This document shows positions 1-7,395 of a stretch of 32,614 nucleotides of DNA, in pieces. The notes beneath the pieces are model-generated. The model worked only from the letters and a program-made list of their open reading frames with translations, did not search any database and had not been told where the DNA came from. Source of the DNA: Candidatus Nanopelagicales bacterium (GTDB taxonomy: Bacteria > Actinomycetota > Actinomycetes > Nanopelagicales > Nanopelagicaceae); the NCBI GenBank assembly GCA_030830475.1, contig JAURMX010000001.1, positions 1 to 32,614 of the forward strand. The letters are read 5' to 3'. A program made the position numbers and the translations under genes. Position 1 is the stretch's first letter; each line of letters starts with the position of its first letter.

Positions 1-795
1 ATGGCGGTTGAAGATGTGCACTTTCGATTGAGTTGGAGCACTGCTGGAGAAATTGGTCAGAAAATTACCGCTGCTAACTTGGCCGATATTTGCGCGATGG
101 GTGGATGGCCGCAATACCTACTGGTTTCAGTTGGTTTTCCAAAATCATTTGTCGGAAAATTAGAGCAGTTGGCGCATGGTATTTGCGATGAAGCGAGAAA
201 AGTTGGCGCAAAGATAATTGGTGGAGACCTATCGACCTCAGAGAAACTTGTAATTTCGATAACCGCCGTTGGCGCAGTTCAACGAAGTATTAAGAGATCG
301 GATGCCCAAATTGGAGATCTTGTGCAAATCTCTCATCTACCGGGTTGGTCTGCAGCCGGACTAACTCTCTTGCAACGAGAGGCTGTCGAATCTCCCGAGA
401 GCTCAAGAGCAATTTCCGCTCACCGGACACCGGAGATTGACTATCAGAAATACAAAGTGGCATTTGCGGCGATTAATGGTGCAACAGACACGAGCGATGG
501 ATTGCTACTTGATGCTGAAAGTATCGCCGAAGCGAGTGGTTGCCATATAGCGCTAAATACTATTTCTTTAACCGAGATAAGTGGATATACGGCGCTTGCG
601 AAGTTAGCAAAGAGTCTTTCAGTAGATGTAATGGAGTGGATATTGCACGGCGGAGAGGATCATGCATTGCTAGTAACCGCAAAAATCCCAATCCCAGATT
701 TCTTTGTAATCGGAAAGGTTGCTGCAGGTTCTGGAATTAGCCTAGATGGAAAAGAAATTGGAGAGCAGGAAACCGGTTTCCAACACCAATGGTGA
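1..795 (+). CDS. thiL: Thiamine-monophosphate kinase, 5'-truncated by the window edge
   Basis: ThiL phosphorylates thiamine monophosphate to thiamine diphosphate in the cytoplasm, the last step of cofactor biosynthesis. The visible 264 residues begin inside the conserved metal-binding segment (MAVEDVHFRL, matching the family D-x-LVE-x-VHF motif). The ATG at base 1 is therefore an internal methionine, and the true start lies some 45-50 codons upstream, outside the window. Further family marks are IIGGDLS near residue 75, DTSDGLLLDAESIAE near residue 165 and LHGGEDHALL near residue 217, the ATP-grasping and substrate-binding parts of the AIRS/PurM-like fold. The TGA stop lies 21 bases from the convergent rpmB stop. 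The start and any promoter cannot be judged here. Confidence 0.93.
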   Translation: MAVEDVHFRLSWSTAGEIGQKITAANLADICAMGGWPQYLLVSVGFPKSFVGKLEQLAHGICDEARKVGAKIIGGDLSTSEKLVISITAVGAVQRSIKRSDAQIGDLVQISHLPGWSAAGLTLLQREAVESPESSRAISAHRTPEIDYQKYKVAFAAINGATDTSDGLLLDAESIAEASGCHIALNTISLTEISGYTALAKLAKSLSVDVMEWILHGGEDHALLVTAKIPIPDFFVIGKVAAGSGISLDGKEIGEQETGFQHQW

Positions 796-816
796 GTTTG
801 GAGAAGCGGGGTTAAT

Positions 817-1002
817 TTAGCGCGCGACCTTGCCAGCTTTTAGGCAAGAGGTGCAGACATTTTGACGTTTTGTGTAACCGTTTACCAAGGTGCGGATGCG
901 CTGGATATTTGGGTTCCAACGACGACGGGTACGACGGTTTGAGTGTGACACGTTATTGCCGAAGCTTGGCCCTTTGCCACAGATATCGCATACAGATGCC
1001 AC
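817..1002 (-). CDS. rpmB: Large ribosomal subunit protein bL28
   Basis: A 61-residue L28 of the zinc-binding type: CDIC at residues 5-8 and CTSC near the C-terminus form a four-cysteine ribbon, with the basic [11 protein letters not shown] segment between them that contacts 23S rRNA. It reads from a GTG start (complement of 1000-1002). An AAGGAG ribosome-binding site lies seven bases upstream, which fixes the start. Length is normal for the family. The gene runs opposite to both neighbours, convergent with thiL and divergent from recG. thiL, rpmB and recG commonly cluster in actinobacteria. A -10-like TAAGTT precedes the start, but it would place transcription initiation on the ribosome-binding site, so I do not call a promoter. 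Confidence 0.96.
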   Translation of the reverse strand: MASVCDICGKGPSFGNNVSHSNRRTRRRWNPNIQRIRTLVNGYTKRQNVCTSCLKAGKVAR

Positions 1003-1062
1003 GTTCGTACTCCTTGAAACTTAGAATTGACCTTTGGTTACTTCAGCCAGTGATTGCTTCAA

Positions 1063-1110
1063 CCAGCGGGCGCAAGAGTAGCCGCAAAGCCCTTCTGTGC
1101 GCCAATCTGG
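1063..1110. repeat. Interrupted inverted repeat between rpmB and recG
   Basis: CCAG (1063-1066) and GGCGCA (1069-1074) are mirrored by TGCGCC (1098-1103) and CTGG (1107-1110), with a 23-base loop and a small internal loop. It sits in the 162-base divergent intergenic region, the only sizeable gap in this part of the window. It could be an RNA hairpin in a recG or rpmB leader, a DNA operator, or chance. I see no U-tract, so it is not a standard terminator. No other gene or RNA is recognisable in 1003-1164. Confidence 0.35.
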
Positions 1111-1164
1111 CTGGAAAAAGCCAAATGTGAGCGGGAAATACGGGGCTATCCGAGAGAATGAAGC

Positions 1165-3381
1165 ATGGCAGCTTTGGACTCACGGTTGGTCTCGATAGTC
1201 GGGGATAAGACCGCCAAAGTACTGGCCGATGAGTTGGAACTACAGACCGTTGGAGATTTATTGCGACACTACCCGAGACGCTATGTAGTTCGAGGCGAAC
1301 TTACCGACATCCAATCACTGGTTGAGGGTGAAGAGGTAACCATCTTTGCCAAAGTAGAAAGTACCAAGGTTAGGAGAATCCCCGGCCGTAAGGGCGCAAT
1401 TGTCGAGACCATAGTTACCGATGGAAAAGCCAAATTGATTTTAACTTTTTTCAATCAAGTTTGGAGAGAGAAAGATTTGCGTGAAGGTCGACAGGGTTTA
1501 TTTGCCGGCAAAGTGGGAGTTTTCAAAGGAAAGCGTCAGCTTTCACACCCTGATTACCTTCTGATTCCAGAAGGTGATGATGTTGATTCGGCCATCGGGG
1601 ATTTTGCGGGAAAATTTCTGCCGGTTTATCCCGCCACTGCAAAGTTGCCATCATGGAAGATCGCGCAATGTGTACGACTCGCGCTCTCTGCACTTGAGAG
1701 TTTGCCTGATTATGTACCGCAGGAGTATTTAGAAGAGTTGGGGTATCCCGATTTTGTTACCGCACTGCATGAAGTACATGAACCAACAAGTGCGGAGGCC
1801 GCGGAGTTAGCTAAACAGAGATTAACCTTTGATGAAGCTCTATTAATGCAGTTGTTTCTCGCACTGCGCCGAATAGAACTACGAGCAGATACAACCAAGC
1901 AACGTGCACCGCGCGAAGCGGGTGTGCTTCAGGCTTTTGATGCTCGGATGCCATTTGAACTTACTGCGGGTCAGAAACAAGTTTGGCAAGAGATCGTAAA
2001 GGATCTCTCTGGCAATCATCCAATGTATCGATTGCTCCAAGGCGATGTTGGTTCAGGAAAAACTATTGTCGCTTTGCGTGCGATGTTGGCGGTCGTAGAT
2101 TCCGGAGGTCAATCCGCTCTACTTGCTCCAACCGAGGTGTTGGCGCAACAACATTTTCAGAATTTTCGCCGTCTTTTAGGTGATTTGGCCGAGGGTGGAA
2201 TGCTCGGTGGCAATGAGGTTGGAACGCAGATTGGTTTGCTCACTGGATCCATGACTCAAGCCGACAAACGCGCGATGCAATCAGCTATAGCAGCTGGTGA
2301 GATTGGAATAGTTGTTGGCACGCACGCGCTTTTGAGTGAAAATGTTGAGTTTGCGGATTTAGGTTTGGTTGTAGTTGATGAACAACATCGTTTTGGAGTT
2401 GAGCAACGCGATGCATTGCGCGGAAAATCATTGCAGCCGCCTCACGTATTGGTTATGACCGCAACCCCAATTCCAAGAACTGTGGCTATGACAATATTCG
2501 GTGATTTAGATGTTTCAACTTTGCGAGAGTTGCCGTTGGGCAGATCACCAATTACTTCCCATGTTGTTTCCGCTGTTTCAAAGCCGCAACACTTGCAGCG
2601 GGCATGGAGTAGAGCGTTAGAGGAGGTTAAGCAGGGTCATCAGGTGTATGTCGTCGCACCACGTATCTCCACCAATGATGACTCAGACTTACAGAGATTT
2701 GGCTTGACCGCTGATGAGCTAGCACTTGCTCGAAAGCTTTCTGATGAGGCTGAAAAGACCGGCAGTTTGCCATTGAACTCGGTAGAGGAACTTTTCCCCG
2801 AGTTACAAAATGGAGCATTAAGAGATGTAAGAGTTTCTATGTTGCACGGCCGCCTGAGAAGTGAGGAAAAAGAAGCGGTGATGAACCGGTTTTCTAATGG
2901 TGAAATTGATGTACTTGTGACAACCACAGTTATAGAAGTTGGAGTAGATGTTCCAAACGCATCAATGATGATAATTATGGATGCGGACCGATTCGGAGTC
3001 TCTCAACTACATCAGCTACGTGGTCGAGTAGGTCGTGGTACTACACCTGGACTTTGCTTGTTAGTAACAAATACTGGAGAAGAATCCGATGCCATGCATC
3101 GATTACATGCTGTCGCTTCGACTACGGATGGATTTGAATTAAGCCGTTTGGATCTTGAGCAACGACGAGAGGGCGATGTGCTAGGAGCGGCACAATCTGG
3201 TGCACGCTCACATCTTCGGTTATTGCGAGTCATCCGTGATGAGGAGCTAATCGTTAAGGCAAGAGAAGTGGCGGATCGAATCACTGCTGAGGACCCTTCC
3301 CTTAGCAAATTTGCACAGTTGCAGATTGAAATTGATAAGTTGCGCCAGGAAGAGCGTGCCTCTTATTTGGAGAAGAGATAA
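1165..3381 (+). CDS. recG: ATP-dependent DNA helicase RecG
   Basis: RecG remodels stalled replication forks and branch-migrates Holliday junctions. The 738-residue protein has the full family layout. An N-terminal wedge/OB domain covers roughly residues 1-230 (PRRYVVRGELTDI near 37). The superfamily 2 helicase core follows, with Walker A GDVGSGKT at 293-300, DEQH box at 405-408, MTATPIPRT near 430 and GRVGRG at 620-625. The C-terminal translocation segment resembles the TRG motif (QRREGDVLGAAQSG). The ATG start at 1165 has a modest GAGAGA upstream and matches the usual N-terminus. The stop codon overlaps the rsmD start (TAATG), so the two genes are translationally coupled. In larger actinobacteria a DAK2-domain gene often precedes recG; none is present here. 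Confidence 0.97.
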   Translation: MAALDSRLVSIVGDKTAKVLADELELQTVGDLLRHYPRRYVVRGELTDIQSLVEGEEVTIFAKVESTKVRRIPGRKGAIVETIVTDGKAKLILTFFNQVWREKDLREGRQGLFAGKVGVFKGKRQLSHPDYLLIPEGDDVDSAIGDFAGKFLPVYPATAKLPSWKIAQCVRLALSALESLPDYVPQEYLEELGYPDFVTALHEVHEPTSAEAAELAKQRLTFDEALLMQLFLALRRIELRADTTKQRAPREAGVLQAFDARMPFELTAGQKQVWQEIVKDLSGNHPMYRLLQGDVGSGKTIVALRAMLAVVDSGGQSALLAPTEVLAQQHFQNFRRLLGDLAEGGMLGGNEVGTQIGLLTGSMTQADKRAMQSAIAAGEIGIVVGTHALLSENVEFADLGLVVVDEQHRFGVEQRDALRGKSLQPPHVLVMTATPIPRTVAMTIFGDLDVSTLRELPLGRSPITSHVVSAVSKPQHLQRAWSRALEEVKQGHQVYVVAPRISTNDDSDLQRFGLTADELALARKLSDEAEKTGSLPLNSVEELFPELQNGALRDVRVSMLHGRLRSEEKEAVMNRFSNGEIDVLVTTTVIEVGVDVPNASMMIIMDADRFGVSQLHQLRGRVGRGTTPGLCLLVTNTGEESDAMHRLHAVASTTDGFELSRLDLEQRREGDVLGAAQSGARSHLRLLRVIRDEELIVKAREVADRITAEDPSLSKFAQLQIEIDKLRQEERASYLEKR

Positions 3382-3950
3382 TGAGAATAATTGCAGGGCT
3401 TGGCAAAGGAAGAAATCTCTATTCTCCGGTTGGCAATACCCGGCCAACTTCAGATCGCGCCCGCGAAGCATTGTTTTCGACTCTGGAGTCCGAGTTCGGA
3501 TCTATAAATGATTTAACTTTCTTGGATTTGTACTGTGGCTCTGGCGCGGTCGGCGCAGAAGCACTCTCGCGAGGAGCCTCCGTTGTATATGCAATTGACA
3601 ATGATGACAAGGCAACCGCAGTTGCGAAACAAAATTTCGAACTCTTAGGCAATTTAACGGGAATCGGAAGTCATACAGTTATAACCATTTCGACTGGCAA
3701 GTTTCTCGAAAGGGGAGCGGATTTGAAATTTGATGTTGTGTTTGTTGACCCACCTTACGATTTACCCAATAATGAAATAGAGAAAATCATGGAATCATTG
3801 CTGCGGAACGGTTTTCTCAAACCTTCTTCAGTCATCGCTATCGAACGCGACTCAAAATCCAAGCCTATAAATTGGCCTGAGGGATTGCATGAGGTAAAGG
3901 TCAGAAAATATGGCGCAGCAACCATTTTTTATGCGGAACCACTCGCATAA
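3381..3950 (+). CDS. rsmD: 16S rRNA (guanine966-N2)-methyltransferase RsmD
   Basis: RsmD methylates N2 of G966 in the small ribosomal subunit. The 189-residue protein starts with the family N-terminus MRIIAGLGKGR and GNTRPTSDRAREALFS. The S-adenosylmethionine loop is DLYCGSGAVGAEALSRGA near residues 49-66. The catalytic DPPY motif, in place of the more general NPPY, is at residues 123-126. Length is typical. The ATG shares one base with the recG stop codon, so translation is coupled. rsmD followed by coaD is a widespread bacterial pair, which supports both assignments. Confidence 0.95.
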   Translation: MRIIAGLGKGRNLYSPVGNTRPTSDRAREALFSTLESEFGSINDLTFLDLYCGSGAVGAEALSRGASVVYAIDNDDKATAVAKQNFELLGNLTGIGSHTVITISTGKFLERGADLKFDVVFVDPPYDLPNNEIEKIMESLLRNGFLKPSSVIAIERDSKSKPINWPEGLHEVKVRKYGAATIFYAEPLA

Positions 3951-3964
3951 TTTTTGGGTCGTGT

Positions 3965-4447
<483 letters not shown>

Positions 4448-4459
4448 AGGAGATTAACT

Positions 4460-4936
4460 GTGGAAGCTATTGAGAAACTCCAATCAGCAATAACTATGGT
4501 TAATGAAGCACGCGCTGTTCCATTGTCCGCTTCCTGTGTTGTGCACCGCGGTGAGTTGTTAGGCATTCTCGAGGAGATTAATCAAGCGCTGCCAGTAGAT
4601 CTGGCCAATGCCAAGAAACTATTGGCAAATCGAGAGCACATTGTTGAAGAGGGAAGACAAAGCGCCGAACAGCTCATTTCACATGCCCGCGAAGAGGTAG
4701 CACGCATGGTTGAGCAAACCGCAATCGTTGCAGCTGCCCGCGAGGAATCAGCCCGTTTGATAGAAGAAGCGCATTTGAAGGTAGAGCAAGAGCGTGAAGA
4801 GGTTGATGCTTATATCGATTCTCGCCTTGCCACCTTAGAGGTAATTTTAAATAAAACTCTTGAAGCGGTTAATCGCGGTCGTGAACGTTTGGCGGGAGCA
4901 AGTGACAAGGATGTTCTCTCGCAACTTGCTGATTAA
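4460..4936 (+). CDS. sepIVA: SepIVA-like / DivIVA-family coiled-coil protein
   Basis: A 158-residue, mostly helical, highly charged protein with long heptad-like stretches (roughly residues 60-145, rich in E, A, R and L) and no membrane segment. Position is the main clue. In mycobacteria the DivIVA-domain protein SepIVA, involved in septation and polar envelope synthesis, is encoded directly before the DUF177 gene and rnc, the same order as here. The family relationship rests on that neighbourhood and the coiled-coil character, not on a catalytic motif. An ATP synthase b-subunit-like coiled coil is the main false lead. The start is GTG with a good AAAGGAG site six to seven bases upstream. It is likely co-transcribed with coaD. 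Confidence 0.62.
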   Translation: MEAIEKLQSAITMVNEARAVPLSASCVVHRGELLGILEEINQALPVDLANAKKLLANREHIVEEGRQSAEQLISHAREEVARMVEQTAIVAAAREESARLIEEAHLKVEQEREEVDAYIDSRLATLEVILNKTLEAVNRGRERLAGASDKDVLSQLAD

Positions 4937-4954
4937 TTTTTTGAAGGCATCCAA

Positions 4955-5509
4955 ATGAACTCCAAAGCGCAATCACCATTTAAGGTAAATCTGCATGAGC
5001 TACCAAGACGTGCGGGAGAGATGCGTGAGTACGCCTTCTCCTTCCCTGTGACCGAGCCAATCGGGGTCCCGCTCCTTCAGATAACAGTGGGTACGGAAAT
5101 CTCGCTCCAATTTAAAGCAGAGTCTGTCGATGACGGGGTGCTGATTACCGGAGAGGTTAAAACTCATGCCAAAGGAGAATGCGGTCGCTGCCTAGATCCG
5201 ATTGATTTTGCAATCGACCAGCGGTTTCAAGAACTTTACCTGTACGTCAGCAGGAAGTCGGAAAACCCTGATGAGGATGATGAGTTATTTGTTTTGGATG
5301 GCGATGTGGCCGACCTGGAGATCGCAATAAGAGATGCGGCGATTCTTTCTATGCCGGTTAATCCAATCTGCTCACAAGAGTGTGAGGGACTCTGTCCGCA
5401 ATGTGGCGAGAAGCGGGCTGAACTCCCGGATGTTCATGGACATGAGGTTGTCGACCCACGTTGGGGTGGGTTGTCAGGCTGGAACCCCAGTTCAGGGCCG
5501 GAAAAATAG
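4955..5509 (+). CDS. yceD: DUF177 (YceD-like) protein encoded ahead of rpmF
   Basis: DUF177 proteins are almost always encoded directly before rpmF and have been linked to 23S rRNA accumulation and ribosome assembly. The 184-residue protein has the family pattern: an N-terminal beta region, a central CGRCLDPI motif, then an acidic loop (NPDEDDELF) and a C-terminal cysteine cluster CSQECEGLCPQCG. The central CxxC and the C-terminal cysteines could bind metal. The ATG start has GAAGG seven bases upstream. A 103-base gap containing a promoter candidate separates it from rpmF, so the usual pair may be partly uncoupled here. Confidence 0.85.
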   Translation: MNSKAQSPFKVNLHELPRRAGEMREYAFSFPVTEPIGVPLLQITVGTEISLQFKAESVDDGVLITGEVKTHAKGECGRCLDPIDFAIDQRFQELYLYVSRKSENPDEDDELFVLDGDVADLEIAIRDAAILSMPVNPICSQECEGLCPQCGEKRAELPDVHGHEVVDPRWGGLSGWNPSSGPEK

Positions 5510-5547
5510 AGGGTTAATTTGGCAAACCTGCCCAGCCTGGGAGATAC

Positions 5548-5605
5548 TTGTCCGCCCAAAGGGGTGCTTATAAGCTTTTAAAAAGCCTAACCAGAATTGA
5601 AGGAG
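5548..5605 (+). promoter_or_regulatory. Candidate promoter and leader of rpmF-rnc-mutM
   Basis: TTGTCC (5548-5553) and TAAGCT (5571-5576) are spaced by 17 bases, a plausible sigma-70-type pair. Predicted initiation near 5583 leaves about 30 bases of leader with an AAGGAG ribosome-binding site at 5600-5605. An 11-bp palindrome CCCAGCCTGGG (5531-5541) lies just upstream, and GCTTATAAGC (5566-5575) overlaps the -10 box. This is a conventional leadered promoter, unlike the leaderless ones elsewhere in the window. Confidence 0.5.
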
Positions 5606-5612
5606 AACTACC

Positions 5613-5786
5613 GTGCCATTACCCAAGCGAAAGATGTCCCGCTCGCGCACACGTTCTCGTCGTAGCCAATGGAAAGCAACCCCAGCTGCTACCGCTAACT
5701 GCAGCCAGTGCCAGCAACCAAAGTTGCAGCACACCGCATGTCCAACCTGCGGCACATATAACCGTCGTCAAGTTCTAGAGGTTTAA
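5613..5786 (+). CDS. rpmF: Large ribosomal subunit protein bL32
   Basis: A 57-codon gene, small enough to be missed by ORF callers with a 60-residue cut-off. The GTG start at 5613 lies seven bases after AAGGAG. The product begins MPLPKRKMSRSRTRSRR, the usual L32 basic N-terminus, and carries the zinc ribbon as CSQC (residues 30-33) and CPTC (43-46), ending RRQVLEV. It sits between DUF177 and rnc, the classic L32 location. Its stop codon TAA (5784-5786) nearly abuts the apparent rnc start. Confidence 0.95.
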   Translation: MPLPKRKMSRSRTRSRRSQWKATPAATANCSQCQQPKLQHTACPTCGTYNRRQVLEV

Positions 5787-5788
5787 TC

Positions 5789-6472
5789 CTGACTCTGGCT
5801 TTAACCGAAAAGCTCGGAGTTTCGGTAAGTCCAGAGCTTCTTAATCTCGCGCTAACTCATCGCTCATTTGCCTATGAGTTTGGTGGTCTGCCAACTAATG
5901 AACGTTTAGAGTTTCTAGGCGATAGTGTTTTGGGTTTAATTATTACCGAAGCTTTATACGAGCGATTTCCTGATTTAGATGAGTCCAGACTTTCGCCCTT
6001 ACGATCTGGAATTGTGAACATGCGGGCATTGGCTGCAATCGCTCGTGATCTGCAACTCGGCTCTGCTCTAAAAATCGGAAAAGGTGAAGAGGTAACTGGC
6101 GGTCGAGATAAGAACTCGATATTGGCTGATGCTCTAGAAGCTTTAGTCGGTGCGATTTATCTTGACCATGGTTTTGCCACCACTACAAAAGTTGTTATGA
6201 AATTGATGGAGCCAGCAATAGAAGATGCGGTAACTCGCGGCGCAGGATTAGATGGCAAGACCGCTCTTCAAGAAATTGTTGCCGCATCAGGATGGCTACC
6301 GCCTGAATATAAAGTTACTGAATCTGGACCTGACCACGATAAGGACTTTGTCGCTGTTGCAGTTGTTAATGGGGTTACATATAAATCAGGACATGGAAAA
6401 AGTAAACGAGAGGCTGAGCAAGTTGCTGCTCGTTTAGCTTATGAAGAAATTACTCAAACACCCACAATATAA
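5789..6472 (+). CDS. rnc: Ribonuclease III (apparent non-canonical CTG start)
   Basis: RNase III cleaves double-stranded RNA during rRNA processing. The catalytic domain carries the signature NERLEFLGD (residues 37-45) and the acidic pair in ADALEALVGAIYLD (D114, E117). A double-stranded-RNA-binding domain follows (about residues 157-225). The family N-terminus, aligned with mycobacterial RNase III, must begin about ten residues before LGVSVSPELL. That reading frame is open back to the stop at 5759-5761, but it contains no ATG, GTG or TTG until TTG 5930, which would delete the catalytic signature. The best start is CTG at 5789, six bases after GAGGT (5778-5782). CTG at 5795 and ATC at 5786 (overlapping the rpmF stop) are alternatives. 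With CTG 5789 the protein is 227 residues, normal length. Identity is certain; the start is not. Confidence 0.9.
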   Translation: MTLALTEKLGVSVSPELLNLALTHRSFAYEFGGLPTNERLEFLGDSVLGLIITEALYERFPDLDESRLSPLRSGIVNMRALAAIARDLQLGSALKIGKGEEVTGGRDKNSILADALEALVGAIYLDHGFATTTKVVMKLMEPAIEDAVTRGAGLDGKTALQEIVAASGWLPPEYKVTESGPDHDKDFVAVAVVNGVTYKSGHGKSKREAEQVAARLAYEEITQTPTI

Positions 6473-6489
6473 AAAAACTCAAACTTCCA

Positions 6490-7356
6490 ATGCCAGAGTT
6501 ACCAGAGGTTGAAACCGTACGTCGAGGGCTTGAGCCTTGGGTCAAAGGTAAGAAGATAAAGAGCATTGAGATGGTTCACAAGGGTGGAAATCGCTCTTCA
6601 ACTTTTGCTCCGATAACCACAGTCCAAGACGCAAGAATCTTGGAGCTAAAACGAAGGGGCAAATTTCTATGGTTTCAATTAAACCGAGATTTAGCCTTGG
6701 TCGCTCATTTAGGAATGAGCGGTCAGTTCTTGATTCAACCCAAAAAAGCTGATGATGAAAAACATTTAAGAGTCAGAATAGATTGTGGTGATCGTAAGAA
6801 GGAGATTAGATTTATTGATCAAAGAACCTTTGGTTGGGTCGCTATTGATGAGTTAGTTGAGGTAGATGGCGAATGGATACCGCGCTCCTTTGCTCGAATC
6901 GCTCCAGATATCTTTGACCCTAAATTTGATGCCAAAAAACTCATAAGAAAAATCGCCAATAAGAAGAGTGCTATCAAACGGGTTCTCTTGGATCAAACAG
7001 TGATGAGTGGCGTGGGTAATATCTATGCTGATGAATCATTGTGGCGAGCTCGAATTCATCCCGAGCGAATGGCTAATACTCTCTCTGAAGATGAGGTAAA
7101 AACCTTACTTAGTTCGGTAAAGAAGGTTATGACTAAGGCATTGAAACAAGGTGGCACAAGCTTTGATGCTCTTTATATAAATGTGAATGGTGAGAGTGGC
7201 TACTTTGCAGTTGAACTTGAGGCTTATGGTCGGGAGGATGAGCCTTGCTCTCGTTGCGGCAGCTTTATTCGCCGAATTGTTTTTGGAAATCGTTCATCAC
7301 ACTTTTGCCCCAACTGCCAGAAAAATCTCAAAAAATCAGGCGCTAAACGGGGCTAA
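6490..7356 (+). CDS. mutM: Formamidopyrimidine-DNA glycosylase
   Basis: MutM (Fpg) removes 8-oxoguanine and formamidopyrimidines and nicks the abasic site. The 288-residue protein begins MPELPEVETV, with the catalytic proline and glutamate at positions 2-3. A conserved lysine follows at about residue 58 (RRGKFLW). DNA-binding helix-two-turn-helix residues appear in GVGNIYADE. The C-terminal zinc finger has cysteines at 253, 256, 273 and 276 and a conserved arginine at 268. All expected active-site residues are present. The start is ATG at 6490, 17 bases after rnc. No Shine-Dalgarno sequence is visible in that A-rich gap, so initiation probably depends on coupling to rnc. Confidence 0.97.
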   Translation: MPELPEVETVRRGLEPWVKGKKIKSIEMVHKGGNRSSTFAPITTVQDARILELKRRGKFLWFQLNRDLALVAHLGMSGQFLIQPKKADDEKHLRVRIDCGDRKKEIRFIDQRTFGWVAIDELVEVDGEWIPRSFARIAPDIFDPKFDAKKLIRKIANKKSAIKRVLLDQTVMSGVGNIYADESLWRARIHPERMANTLSEDEVKTLLSSVKKVMTKALKQGGTSFDALYINVNGESGYFAVELEAYGREDEPCSRCGSFIRRIVFGNRSSHFCPNCQKNLKKSGAKRG

Positions 7357-7357
7357 A

Positions 7358-7389
7358 AGCCAAGTTGGCTGTATGCCACCCGATAGGTT
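7358..7389 (+). promoter_or_regulatory. Candidate leaderless promoter of smc with upstream palindrome
   Basis: TAGGTT (7384-7389) fits the -10 pattern TANNNT and stands six bases before the smc GTG start, with no ribosome-binding site. A 13-bp palindrome AGCCAAGTTGGCT (7358-7370; arms of six around one base) lies in the -35 region and might be an operator or a weak -35 element. Confidence 0.5.
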
Positions 7390-7395
7390 CTGCCT

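Noticed and set aside
870-1130. Plus-strand ORF antisense to rpmB
   Set aside because: It is the reverse-strand shadow of the L28 gene, with no ribosome-binding site and no recognisable domain.
5492-5755. Minus-strand ORF across the yceD-rpmF gap
   Set aside because: It covers rpmF on the opposite strand; the L32 zinc ribbon and ribosome-binding site show which strand is coding.
5930-6472. RNase III starting at TTG 5930
   Set aside because: It would remove the NERLEFLGD catalytic signature and the conserved N-terminus, which are encoded in the same open frame upstream.
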